Shown here piece after piece: positions 49,501 through 61,999 of a DNA stretch of 64,000 nucleotides. The notes beneath the pieces were generated by a model. The model was not told where the DNA came from. It was given only the letters and a program-made list of their open reading frames with translations, and did no database searches. Positions within the stretch are counted from its first letter, which is position 1. Each line of letters begins with the position of its first letter. The translations under genes were made by a program, and so were the position numbers. The stretch is from Coriaria nepalensis (Eukaryota; Streptophyta; Magnoliopsida; Cucurbitales; Coriariaceae), in assembly GCA_027186245.1 (NCBI GenBank), contig CP114490.1, positions 7,138,501 to 7,202,500 of the forward strand, read 5' to 3'.

Positions 49501-51895
49501 GTGAATTTGGATAAGCATTTGAAACTTCAGTTTGAGACTAAATTCCAGTTAGGCCTCCCCACATAATCAACTAAAATACAATTTAATTTAGTGCCCACAG
49601 AGTCTAGCCTAGATTCTAGTATTGCCAAATACCAATTTCAGTCATCCACTCAAATGGACCATAAAGGGGCTTGCATGATTGAAACAGCAGAACATTCAAA
49701 CTTAAAGACTGCATAATTAATAAAGATCAATTAATACCGCAAGAAATCTTTTCCAAGGGATAAATCTTGGAGATCAACTTCTCGGAGTTTTCCGTTGATA
49801 GCATGCAACAATGACAAAGTATATTCTCCGTTGAATACACAAGATGATTCATTTCGTATGTCAACTGCTTGGATTTCACTTTTATCGAGTTCCTTGCATA
49901 AATTGAGAAGTGGGCGAAAATCACTGTCCTTGAGTTGGTCCAAGAAAATCTCCAAGCTACATATCTCATATGAAGATCTTTTAACCTCAGCCTTAGTCAT
50001 TAAGAAAATAAATGGAATGATTAGATTCAACTTTGCTTTCCATAGGAAATAAATAAACCAATATATAGACAAATTAAGATATAGAAATGTATCAAATTTA
50101 GCTATTTCTGCACACAATGATGAAGAGACTGGTCTACATATATATCCAAGCAAGAAAGGAATCACTGAGATCACAGACTAACTACGTAATATTCACATAT
50201 CCCTTGTTGCTCACTAGATCCAAAAAAAATACTTATAGAAAAAGAGTCCATATAAAACAACTAAAACTCAACTTTTATTTCTTTATGGAAAGTCAGCCAA
50301 TATTGAATAGGTCATACGATGATGATTAAAAACCAAAGATTACTCCGCATCAAATTTTCCACCAAAGGAAAATAAAAATTGACAAGTTGAAGCTTTTCCT
50401 CCAAAGAAAATTTCCATTCGAGTCTATTGAATTGTAATATATTCTCACTAAGATTTAAGGATTCAGTTCAATTGAAAAATCTAGAATACAAACAAACCAC
50501 TAGTAATAATCAAACTAGTATGCATGCAGGAGTCGATGCAAACCTTGAAGAGAGCAGATAAAATTGCAGTATTTGGTGAGACTCCATGCCCCTTACAAAA
50601 ATCAATATACCTGGAGAACAAGCTGAGCTATAAATAAATAATGAAAAAAAAGAAAGAAAAGAAAAGCCACACTAAAAGAAACTATCATCCGAGAAGAGAA
50701 TTAATTACGTCTCTTAAGTAAGAAGAGCTGTAAAATAGTGAAATTTTCATTTGACAAAAAATTCCTACCACGCATTTCCTATGTAAAGGAGTTTCAACCC
50801 CAAAATAAGTCGATTGCTTTGTTATTGATTTTCCACAACCTCCATTATATCTTGTAGACTGGCTGTAACTAAATCCTTTCTTTAAGCTTTAACTAACTCA
50901 ATCATAAGCCAATGAGGAGATTCTAGCTTCTTAACCATGTCTATGGAAAATGCTACTCCGAAATTGTTCCCTAATATATTGCAAGTACATTTTCAGAATT
51001 AAACATTACTATTGGAATCGTTATTGGTGGTAACCAAGCTTAAGAAACAAGAGTGTAAAGAACCAAGTAATCATTTTCAAAATTCACTTCAAGAATCCAT
51101 ATTGGCTTCCTAATCCCAGAATTTCGGTATGAACTATTTCTTCAAATGACTTTTACCTTCATTCATATCGATAAACTATGTAGTACATTTCTGGCTATTT
51201 TGCAGCTATCAGTCCATTACAAATTTATAGCAGGGAAGCTGACATAGGCAGCTGGTTTACCGTTTGGGTTTGAAACTTCAGTTCGGCCATCTGAAACTCC
51301 AAGTAGAGTCAAACCAACCAGACAAACCTTTAAGGTTTGATTCGGCTCACAGTTTAAAACGTAAGATCGGATCTAAACTACAGTTCACTTCAATTGGTCA
51401 TCAAAAAATAGATTCAGTTTTATCTCACAAAGAATGACAATAAACAGTTTGCCAAAACTCTAATTTACCAAAATTGCAATTTCAAACTCTAATAACTTGA
51501 ATGCACCAATTTGTGGTTTGTCTTACTTTTATCTATCTAAACTCTAATTTCCCAAACTCCAAACTCCAGTTTTGCAAACACTAAATCCAACTTACTAAAT
51601 AGAGCAATCAAAATTACCCCCATTTTGATGCAACCAAAGCAAAAGATAAACACTTCATCGTTTCATCTCCATCACCAAACAAAACCCATTAAAATTCACA
51701 TCTTTAACAAAGGTATTGGGAAAAAAAAATGAAGAACAATTACAAGAAATCTACAATAACCCATCAACAGCATTTCCATACAAAATCCATCTGGAAAAAG
51801 AAAAGGCCAAAAAAATAAAAGATAAGGAATTAGATAGAAGGGAAAGTTTTGTAACTTTACCTTTGTTCTAAGGTACGAACATCAATGGGCGCCAT
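46547..51895 (-). CDS. LRR-WD40 repeat protein with a WDxR motif
   Basis: Exons (minus) 51895-51861, 50610-50544, 49991-49738, 49382-48827, 48744-48097, 47936-47493, 47321-47127, 46981-46925, 46797-46735 and 46630-46547 join in phase to 800 aa. Residues about 60-190 resemble leucine-rich repeats (LREVDLQDLSL, LQTLNLDFSTSL, MPNLKSLSMCQTRITNLW). An acidic linker (DSSDDSELDF) follows. The C-terminal half holds WD40 repeats (FEYHPSDPSLMVFGTLDGEV, LFLASGYSRNVALYDI, IFATSSFDQDIKMWDLR, MVCFSPDDHYLLSSAVDNEV, YIISGSCDEHVVRICCAQTG). WDLR at about 629-632 fits the WDxR box of DDB1-binding substrate receptors for CUL4 ubiquitin ligases. That role is an inference. Plant homologues with the same layout exist but I cannot name one with certainty. 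Late exons are very short (57, 63, 84 nt). Confidence 0.9.
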
Positions 51896-51899
51896 AACT

Positions 51900-52717
51900 G
51901 AAAAAGACCCAAGAAGAATCAACCACGAAATGGGTTTATCTTCTCTCTGAGTGGGGAAGAAATTCTTGAAGAGGGAAAGTGATATGGAATTTATGCTCTT
52001 TAATTCTCTTAATCAATTAAAATGGATTGTCCCTTCTTTTTTCAAGGAGTGGGTATGTAAGTTTGGTGGTAGGTGGTGCTTTGAAATGGACAAAGCCAAG
52101 CATTTGAGAACCATTTTTTTTTTGTATGCCACGTAACTTACCTAACTTTTGTTTCGTTTTAATATTAAACTATTCTTGTGTTCGGTCTATGATTACAGTT
52201 ATCCGTATAAATGCAAAAAAAGAAAAAATATATAATTAATGATAAAGTAATTTATTATAACTTAATATTATGGATTGGAATAGAAATACTTATGTCTCTT
52301 TCAAATTGATATAAACATAATTTAAACAATAATAATTTTATTCATAAATTATGAAAATTTATTATAATTTGTCTTTATTTTAAAAAAACTCAAATATAAA
52401 TAAAAAAATAAAAATGCCCAATCGGTAATAAAAAGGTACCCTAAATATCTCAAATACTACTACTAGCAAATCCAAACCAAATCGAATAAAACATAATTGA
52501 ATACTTATCTGGTACTTATCATAACTTATCAAAGATATATCTAATACTATTACAATAACTTAAATGGAGTACCTACATTTCACATGATTTTTTTTTTTGG
52601 CCAAAACATAAGAAATCTTTCTCTTATTTTATTTTTTCAACTCCCTAAAAAATAAAAGAAATTTGGATTTTCACTTAATAAAGTATTCTCTCGATTTTTA
52701 AGGTTGTTTTCCTTCTT
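51900..52717. other. Upstream region of the LRR-WD40 gene and AT-rich spacer
   Basis: Contains the minus-strand leader of the LRR-WD40 gene. The remainder is AT-rich without coding potential; the ORF at 51951-52136 is in the leader region and has no family resemblance. Confidence 0.5.
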
Positions 52718-52722
52718 ATGTC

Positions 52723-53323
52723 TATTAATGCAAATATCCATTTGGCTAAAGGATTCTAACACCCACAATGTGTTCCAATACGGGATGTACCTGCACAAAG
52801 AAAGCAAAGAGTCCTTGGAGTAATGGCCGACATACCCCCTCCAACGAGATTAAGTCAACTAGAATTTTCAAGAGAGAATTCTCAAAGGAGAGAGTGATGT
52901 ATTTTGAATGAGTACCTTTTTGCATGGATCTTGCCTTGCTTATATACCTTTGGAGTGGGGATAAACCCTAGCACATGTCACATTACGAGTGGGCAATCTC
53001 TGAAAGCGTGGTGGATCAATCTCCTTTAATGATTATGCCACATCACAGGACAAATCAGCAACAACTTTCTCCTACTCAGCTAGTGACACCATCCCCATCC
53101 TCCATGGATGAGCAGCGCTTGCTCAACTCCTCACCTTAGCCTGGTGGCCCTAGCAAGTGCGGGTTTGTGAGCCGAAATAAGACTGATAATCCTCAGCCAA
53201 ACGAGCTCCTCAACCTTCTCATTATCAGCTCGGACCAATCGTTCTTCCATTCGAGTGACTCGCCTTACTTCGACTAATCTCTAGACTGGCTGAACCTAAG
53301 GCAGGTCATCCTTACCCCCAACA
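52723..53323 (-). mobile_element. Solo LTR, probably Ty3/gypsy
   Basis: About 600 bp, reading on the minus strand from TGTTGGGGG to GCATTAATA (probably a decayed ...AACA). It is flanked on both sides by the pentamer ATGTC (52718-52722 and 53324-53328). The inside shows LTR layout: a TATATAAGC TATA box, then a leader with CTCTCTCC, GAGAATTCTC and TTGACTTAATCTCGTTGGAGG, and CTTTGTGCAGGTAC near the end. These motifs recur in plant gypsy LTRs. No internal region remains, so the element recombined to a solo LTR. Short ORFs inside are not genes. Confidence 0.7.
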
Positions 53324-53329
53324 ATGTCC

Positions 53330-54134
53330 ATAAGGTATAGTTTGTTTAATCTCTTAAAAATCTCGTAAACAATTACTAGTACTAATTTGGACTCTATTCC
53401 AAATAATGTGCTAATGAAAATTCTTGTATGAATATAGTGTATCCGTGGCAAATCAAATCTATCATAATGATTATCACTGTCAAATGGCCTTAGACCATAC
53501 AAAAGATCACTTTATGTTTTATAGTAAATTAAACTTCTCCAATATTTGCATCAGCAAATGTTGCGTTAAATTATATAATTAAGAATCAACAGAAAAACTA
53601 CATAGAACTCTACATATCTTTTCATGTGGCAGTTCTTACAAGGCCATATAATATAATATCAAATCACTTGAGGCCCATTGGTAGTGGGCTGATGATGATA
53701 GATAGGTCTTTGTACCGTACGATTTTACACTTTTAGGAAGATAGATTGGACTCCAAATCTAATTTAGGCAGGCCCAGAAATGCGAAGTTAGAATGAGCTC
53801 AGACATCTTAGGCCTTAAAGAAAAGGCATGTAAAAAAGGCATTAGAAATTAGAATCCTAATTAATTGGCATTGCATGCTTTTTGGTCTCATTTTGACATC
53901 ATCAAATCAGTTAGATCTTGACTTAACAACTAACCCAAATTATTATTTTAATCAACAATATTACTTTATGTCATGATCCAACATTATTTTAAGACAACAC
54001 CAAAACTGACTTCTCATTTTCAATGTCTACCAAAATATGGACCCACTCCAAAATCTATTACGGTCAAAACTTCAAAACTTAGGTGAGATTCATTTCGAAT
54101 TTTAGAGTTCTGCAAAAAAAAAAAAAAAAATCAA

Positions 54135-54173
<39 letters not shown>

Positions 54174-55300
54174 CAAATTATAATTTATGGTAAGATCAAA
54201 ATTTGAATGCACAAAAAGTCTTAATCTGGGATCTAGCTGTTGTCATCGTTATCCTTTTCTGGGTGGCTTAACGCCGTGAAGCAAAGAGAGGAGGAGTCCA
54301 CCACACAGACTCCCTATTCTCATCCACCACCCACCTCTTTCTACTCTATACAGACAGACCCACCACCCACAGTTTCACATAGCTGATGAACTAAAACTAT
54401 ATCAATTCAATTGAATTACCAAATCTACCCTCATCAAATGAGTTGTCACCAACTTTTCATTAAGAACTCGATCAATTGGTTTGAAGTGAACTATGCTACT
54501 GTTTGGAAATTATGCATTTTGATATTATCAATTATCCTTTAAATTCAGATGTTTGGACGTATTTCAAGTTTCAATTTTATAGAATTTGAAAATTATTCTT
54601 AAATTTGTGACCCATTATAAAGAATTATAATTATATATTCCATTATTATTAACGATCAAGATTCATCCACATTTTTAATGGATATAGTTCAAGTGACAAT
54701 AACAGTTAGATCTCCAAACGATATACACAAGTTCAAGCACTCAATAAACTATTCTTAAATATCAATAAGTCCATCTCTACCACTTTGCATTGTTATCATA
54801 GCTACCGTTGAGACAATCGAAGTTATCCACGGCCGCCGTCGTTACTATCTCTTGCTATCTCCAATACCATTGCGGATCCGGGCATTGCAATCGACCATAG
54901 TTACCGGCTTAAGGTTCCGAAAAACATTACATATCTAGTTGATTGGGTTTGTGACAAAAATAGGGAACAAATATTCACTTTCCCTCCTCTCACGGCTCAT
55001 TAATTGAAATCCTCAATTCCCTTCCAAAAAGGACCGATTGCAAATGATTGAACAAGAAATGAAGGAAAAACATTTTACTTTTCCCCCTCAACTTTCATCA
55101 TTGTCCTTTTTAAGGTCTCAAACTCAAACTATCGCATATGAGATCCTGTCTTTTCAAACTTACAAAATATAACCAAAAATATATATATATATATATATAA
55201 ATTCTAATTTAATTATTTAATTATTAACGGAAATAAATCTTAGATTAAAAAAAGGGAAAAATAAAAAAATAAACAAAAAGGTAAAATCCACGTTAGATGT
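53330..55300. other. Intergenic DNA upstream of the DUF620 gene
   Basis: AT-rich, with a TA dinucleotide array (about 54140-54171) after an A run. No gene recognised. The last part (55330-55660) is strongly CT-rich and is the probable DUF620 leader. Confidence 0.55.
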
Positions 55301-55663
55301 TGCCCTGTTGGTCTAATGGTCTCCTTCTCCTCTCTCTCTCTCTCTCACTAAAAGCACACTTGAGAGTTGAGACTCCTCTCCCCTGAGTCCACTCCTCTAA
55401 GTTCTCACACAGACTCTCTCCGTCTCCTATTCAATTCCCAGTCTTCTCTCTTCAAAACGCCTATTCAGTGCCCCAGTCTTACTCACTCTCTCTCTATCTA
55501 TCCATCTCTCTCTAGTTCACACTCGCCTATCGCAAAAACCCATCAATTTCTCATCCTCTCCTCTTCATCCGTTACTACTATTTACTTCATCTGCGTCTCC
55601 ACCTAAAGCGCTCTCAAACCCAGCATTTTAGGTCTAACTGAGTTTCTCTTTCCCCTGTAAGTA

Positions 55664-57893
55664 ATGGAAAAGAAACAGGACTTCTTCTCTTCCCTTAAAG
55701 AAGAAGTAGTTCGTGGACTCTCTCCGTCACGCTCACGGGAAAAAGGTCCTGCTAGAAGCGGATCACCCATCTCACGCTCACGGGAAAAAAGTCCTGCTAG
55801 AAGCGGATCACCCATCTCCGGTCTGCTCAGAAGGAAGAAGAATCCAGAGCAGTTGATTGTTAGATCGGGAAGTTTGAGGCCGGTGGGGGAGACTCTGACG
55901 CCGTTGATGGAGGGTCTGGATCCGGACGGAGGTGAAATTGGAGGAGAAACGAAGAGGGTAGGGTCGGGTCTGGGTCATTGGATGAAAGAGCAGCTTTCCC
56001 GAGCTCCTTCTTCAACATCTTTTTCTTCCTCTTCAGTGGCATATAAAAAGTCTGATCTGAGGCTCTTGTTAGGAGTAATGGGTGCAACTCTGGCGCCATT
56101 GCACGTTAGCTTTACCGACCCTTTGCCTCATTTGAACGTCAAGAATACTCCCATTGTCAGTCTCTTTCTATCTCTCTCTCTCTCTCTAAATCTCTCTTTT
56201 CTCGTGAGAAAATTTTAGTCCTCATTCATGCAGTCTTGTTTAGTTGTGAAGTAAACTGGATTTGGGTTAGGCCTTAAAATTGGAGTTTAGGAAATTTTGA
56301 AGTTTCACGGATAGCTTTTGCAACAATTGTATTTAATAAAATAATTTGGTGAGTCTTGCTTCTGGAAAGCAACTTGTGGCTTGTGGTTTTAGGTTAGTCT
56401 CTCACACCTCCGCTGTGAACTTGATGAAATCATTTAGGCCTGATTAAAATTTAGTCCCTCTTTGCTTAGCAAGAAAACTAAAGAGGGAAAAAAAAAGGTT
56501 CAGTTTTTTTGTTTTAATGAAAGTTACCTTTTTCGGGGGGGATATTCAAGTTCTATTCTACTTCTATGTAAGTTTGTAAAAAATTTTAACTTCCATCAAT
56601 TTTTATTTTTATTTTTTGGTCTTTTTAAGGAATCTTCATCGGCTCAGTACATATTGCAACAATACACTGCAGCCTGTGGTGGGCAAAAGTTGCAAAATTC
56701 GATCCAAAATGCATATGCAATGGGAAAAGTTAGGATGTTAGCTTCAGAGTTTGAGACAGCAACAAAAGTTTTCAAGAATCGGAATGTCTCTAAATGTGCA
56801 GAGTCAGGTGGTTTCGTGCTCTGGCAGATGAACCCTGACATGTGGTATGTCGAGCTTGCGGTTGGGGGCAGTAAGGTCCATGCCGGTTGCAATGGAAAGC
56901 TTGTTTGGAGACACACGCCTTGGCTCGGGGCCCACACAGCTAAAGGGTCCGTTAGGCCCTTGCGCCGTGCACTTCAGGTGAGGTTTCTAAGGACTATAAT
57001 ATTCCAATGCTATTCTTTTCATATTTTATTATGTTTAAATGTCAATTTGCCTCAACAGTTTTAGAACTGGATTTTTAGTATAGGGTTAAAATTAAATTGA
57101 GGTAGAATATTTATTTAAAAGTTCAGAGAATTTATTAAGTTAAATCCAAATGGGATTTTGAAAACGCTCAGGCAAACTCGGGCGTGTAAAATGAACTGGA
57201 AATTGTGTGGACCTAACTGTAATTTTATACCCGAACTTGGTTTCACACTCATTTTTCTTCCTCTGGCAGGGTCTTGACCCGAGAACCACAGCAAGTATGT
57301 TTGCTAGTGCAAGGTGCATAGGAGAGAAGAAAGTCAACAATGAGGATTGCTTCATCCTCAAGCTATGTGCTGACCCGGAAACCTTAAAGGCCCGTAGTGA
57401 AGGTCTCGCTGAGATTATAAGACATGTCTTGTTCGGCTATTTCAGCCAGAAAACTGGACTTTTAATCCAAATCGAGGATTCTCATCTGACTCGAATTCAA
57501 TCCAATGGCGGAGATGCAGTTTACTGGGAAACTACAATCAACTCATTCCTTGATGACTATCGTCCTGTGGAAGGTATCATGATAGCCCACTCAGGCCATT
57601 CCATAGTAACCCTTTTCCAATTCGGGGAAATGGCCATGAGCCATAGTAAAACTAAGATGGAAGAGGATTGGGCCATTGAAGAGGTTGCATTCAATGTTCC
57701 CGGATTATCGGTTGATTGCTTTATCCCTCCGGCCGATTTGAGGTCTTGTTCGGTTAGTGAAGCTTCCGAGCTTCAACAAGATGAGAGGGGCAAAGGCATA
57801 ACTTTACTGGCAGGAAGCCGGGTTAAAGTTGCTGCATTGGAGAAAGATGAAAATGACGGCATCCATAACCCGGTTTGGAAAATAGAAGTGTAG
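55664..57893 (+). CDS. DUF620 family protein
   Basis: Exons 55664-56155, 56630-56977 and 57270-57893 join in phase (GT-AG) to 487 aa, the usual size of this plant family. The N-terminus is Ser/Arg/Pro-rich with an exact 15-residue tandem repeat unit (SRSREK.PARSGSPI twice, about 22-51). The DUF620 domain fills about 165-430: AQYILQQYTAACGGQKLQNSI, the Trp-rich GGFVLWQMNPDMWYVELAVGG, GCNGKLVWRHTPWLG, GLDPRTTASMFA and CFILKLCADPETLKARSEG. It continues through GYFSQKTGLLIQIEDSHLTRIQ and VYWETTINSFLDDYRPVEGIMIAHSGHS. The fold and role of DUF620 are not established to my knowledge, so no function is assigned. Nothing looks damaged. Confidence 0.93.
55727..55816 (+). repeat. 45-bp in-frame tandem duplication in DUF620 exon 1
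   Basis: Two consecutive 45-bp units starting TCACGCTCACGGGAAAAA at 55727 and 55772, differing at only one base, encode two 15-residue SRSREK/GSPI units. The near identity points to a recent slippage or duplication event. Confidence 0.9.
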
Positions 57894-57899
57894 GTCAAT

Positions 57900-60860
57900 T
57901 TTGTTCATATACTAGTGTTGTAGTAGCTGATTCAAATCGACTAACATTCTTTAGATGTTATAAATATATGATCTGACTAGGTTGTTTTTCTGGATGTATT
58001 AGTACCTGGGTGATTGATCAATCTGTAAATAGGAGCATAATGATTCACAAGGTTTAAATCCCAGCCTCGATGAATATTTATATTCTTAATTCAGAATCGC
58101 TTCGGAGCTCACCCTTTTTCGGGTTTTCTTTTTTGATGGGATAGAAGCACTTACTTAGACTGTTTGGTAACTAAGAAAGTTACCGGTATCTGTGTCGGGT
58201 GATAGTAACGACTAATGAGTCTCATAAGTGAATATGGATATCAGCAACTTTCAACATTTTATTTTCCCCCCATTTTTAAAGAAAATGACTTGAAAAGTAC
58301 ACATATTGAATATGTAAGATGGGATTTGTTATTTATTATTCTCTTCCTCTCAAATTCAAGTAAATGTAATAATCGGTGAATCAAAATTTTGTTTCCAACG
58401 GTATGTTTTGAAGAGTTTTTTTTTGTTTTGGTAAATTTTGATTATCATAGATTAATTAATCATAATTATAAGTATTGGGATCATGAATAATATTAGTTAT
58501 CATATTATATTTTATATAATATTATGATCGATCGATTTATGATAAATTTAACCTATTAAAAAAATTTATAATATGATTTTTTTCCCCCATATATTATACA
58601 TAATTGAGTTTTACATTATTGTTATAATTCAATTGAAAATTTATTAAGATTTTGGGGGAGAGATACTTGTGAAGGAGGTATTAATGAATGTACATAATGC
58701 ATGAACTGATGAATATATGTCACATTAAATACTATCATAATTACATGCATTATTTTTTATAAATTATATCATCTATTATATAAGAGTAATATTTATAACA
58801 GTAATAAGATTTGAATTATGATGTGCTCATATATTATAGGGTAAAATCATTTTTTAAATCCAAAATTTCTTTTTTTTTTTTTAATGAAAAATTTATGGGA
58901 GAAAAAAAAAGAATTGAAAGATCTTAACTTTTTTTAAGAGAAAAATCGATCGAAATAATCCAAATTTTTTCGTAAAATATCTAAATAGAATCAAAATTTT
59001 CGTTATAAACCTGATCGGATCGATTCATTCATCCTCTCAAAAAATGCAATCCAATTCATCTTTTTCGTTAAGATGACTAAGGATCCGAAAAAAAAAATGA
59101 TGGAAGGAGACGAACCAGATTAATTCGAGCTTCAAACCTAGATCTCTAATAGAGTTTCGAACCTAAATCCTCCCTCTTTTTTTTTTTGTAGATATGGTTT
59201 TCCTAGCGCTTGAACCCAAATCTACATTGATCTAGGTTCAAGCTTTTTGAATTTTTGAAGTTCTTCGTGTTTTTTTTAATAAAAAATTCCGGTTCATCTT
59301 CTTTACGAAGAATGAAGGTAAGTATAAACTCTTTACTTCAATAAGTAGTGTGTATAAGAGATCACGTGACATGGAATAAAAGCAAGTGATGGATATAATA
59401 TCCAACATAGCATTTCCTAAGCTACGACCTAATCTATGCAACCCAAACTTTTCATCTAAGACCTGACATTAAAATCTTGTTGACTTTTTGCATCGTTCCC
59501 CCCTTTTAAAATAGTTCATATTTTCTTTTATTTATCCTAAAATAAGATTTAAATGTTTATTATTTTAAATCGATTTTTTTTCCTCTATATCCATTTACTA
59601 TTATCTCCACAAACTACTCTGCCACCGCCGCCGACTACCACCATTGCTGCCAACACCGATCCACACCGCTGGGACCACTTTCGACGCCATTGCCGACCAA
59701 CCATTGCCATTGTTGACCTTGCCAATAGTGACAGTGGTGGTTGATGGTGACTGTGGTTGGCGGGATCGGCTGTGATGGTGGGGATCAGCGGCGTCGATTG
59801 TGACAATACTCAATGGTGGTGGTCGGGGCGACGGTAGTTGACTGTGATGGTCAGCATGAGTGATCAATGACAGTGACAGAATAGTTAGTGAATGTTAATA
59901 AATGGATATAAAAAAATTTGATTTAAAATATAAAATAGATTAAAAATGTAAATTAAAAATAGAAATAAGTTTTAATTATGGGGTCAATTTTTTGAAATAA
60001 CTAAGAAGCAAATTTGATTTCGAATATTATTTATATTTTTAAAAAAATTTGGACATAAATTATACTATAAAAAAATTTGATATATTAAATTATACGAGTC
60101 TAAATTATCTTTAATCATAGCAAAGTAGAACCACTTGTAATAAAACGGCACGAGACCAAATCTAAAACCCAGAAATATCTTATGCTTCAAGACTTCCACA
60201 ATTATAAGGTGGGAGGTAAAACCCAGACCATGTGCCCTTAGTGGATTAATCCAAGAGGAAATAAAGGTTAACTTCGACAAGGATTAGTCCCATTAACAAA
60301 AATAAATAAATAAATAAAAAGTGGTCTTTTAGTGGGCCAAGGTACAAGTAGAGGAACCCAATCCATGTTTTGGATTCAAATATTGAAGCCCAGGTGGGTG
60401 GAAACATTTGGGCCTGTATCATCTCATTCATTTCATTTGTCTTCTCCTTATCCAACCAAATTTCGGGAAATTAACGATCTCTTTTCTTTTCCCCCCATAA
60501 TTTAGAGGTTAGAGTTGTTTCATTTTTAGGTTCAAGTTAAGAGTTGAGAGAGATTAGATGAAAGAAGAGGCTCCAAACGAGCCCTAAAAGAGTACATAGA
60601 AACGAGTACTGTAACTAGAAATAAATCTCACCGTAAAACAGTAGAGCGAATATTGGTACAAGAACAAGAGAGATGGGCATGTACAGTTCCAAACTACAAG
60701 CACCAAAAATCTCATACCAGACAAGGGGGGCAAGGGGGGCTTATGAATGGCCGCCACATAATAGTAGTAACAATAATAATAACAATAATCTCTAACCGTA
60801 AAAACAGCGGCGACAGAAAAAGAAAGCAGATTAAAGGGGGGAAAAAAACACAAGGATCAA
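57900..60860. other. Intergenic DNA
   Basis: DUF620 3' flank, AT-rich spacer, then a GC-rich CNG-type patch at 59615-59870 whose left half is C-rich and right half G-rich. This patch gives several overlapping ORFs on both strands, none resembling a known protein. No other gene is seen before the AGP 3' end. Confidence 0.55.
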
Positions 60861-60873
60861 TCTGTGTTCTTCT

Positions 60874-61979
60874 CTATAGCAGCAAAAACAGGAATCCAGA
60901 CACCAAGCTCCAGACCAATTTCTGCACCGACCATATCTTCTCCACTCCGCTCTGCATTCACCATCATTTTGGGGCAAACATATGTTTTAGAGGGAGAATA
61001 TAATTTCAGTATAAGATGAGAACTGATAGAACATAACATCAATCTTTGAGATTTATGTTTTGACTATTACAGAACATCATATGTTTGATTAACTCAACCA
61101 CTACAATATGAAATGAAAACTTGATCTGCTTTTAATGACCGATGAAAATAAGGTACCAAAATGGACATTCAATTCAAGATCAGATCTACTAGGCTTCCAG
61201 AACCTACCAGCACGTGAGCTCCAGAACCCAGAAATACAGCACACGAGCGCACCCGGCTCACATTAGAAACATTACCCTAATGTTGGCTAGAATACGCCGC
61301 TCAGTAATTGTCTTTGATGCTTCGCACTACTATCACTATCATCTGAGAAAAACTCAGATCTGAAGCTAAAACCGACCAGATTGAGCGTTTTATTGCTACA
61401 TTGTGCAAGGAAAAGAAGACTTACGTTGTCGTTTTGAGATGGTCCAGGTGCAGCAGCGGCTTCCGAACCGGCGGGGCCTGGAGCACCAGCTGGTGGAGCT
61501 GGAGGACTCGACGGTGACGACGGTAACGGACTGGCCGGAGGTATCGCCGTCTCGCTTGGCGACGGAGCTGCTCTTGTTGGAACCTCAGCAGGCGGAGATA
61601 CGAGAGGAGCTGGTGGTGGAACTGCCGTAGGTGGAGAGGCGGTTGGAGAAGGAGCACTCGCCGCCGGAGGAGTTGCTGGTGGTGGAGTAGAGCTCACTGT
61701 AGGTGGAGCAGCTGCAGGAGAAGGTGAAGATGTAGGTGGCGCCGCCGTGGGCGAGACAGATACTGGGGAATGAGAGGCCGGTGGAGGAGCCGATGAGGGA
61801 GTGGATACTGGAGCCGGAGTGGATTTCGAAGGTGTCGGAGAAGCACTTTTTGACGAAGTCGGTGGAGAAGCTGTCGGTGCAGTGGGAGATGAGATGGGAG
61901 AGCTCGATGGAGCCTGTCCTCCGACGCCGGCGACGATAATGCACAGGAAACTCAAACCTAAAACAGCATTGCGATCCAT
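60874..61979 (-). CDS. Classical arabinogalactan protein with GPI anchor signal
   Basis: Cell-surface proteoglycan core. Exon 1 (61979-61425) encodes a signal peptide (about 1-21, cleavage before QAPSSSP) and a Pro/Ala/Ser/Thr-rich mucin-like region of about 160 residues. Its SP, AP and TP dipeptides are sites for proline hydroxylation and type II arabinogalactan. A donor GTAAGT follows SQNDN. The second exon (60951-60874), 473 bp away, gives SGVEKIWSVQKL followed by a hydrophobic tail VWSLVSGFLFLLL and stop, a standard GPI attachment signal, with the likely omega site at the exon junction (N-S-G). Total 210 aa, similar in plan to AGP9/AGP18-type proteins. Without splicing, the frame would end 45 residues later (61287) without an anchor. 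Confidence 0.9.
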
Positions 61980-61999
61980 AGTGGCAGTGTTCGGAGTTA

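Noticed and set aside
59553..59867. Overlapping Pro/Thr- and Gly/Ser-rich ORFs
   Set aside because: Arise from a CNG-repeat patch on both strands; no signal peptide or family match as seen in the true AGP.
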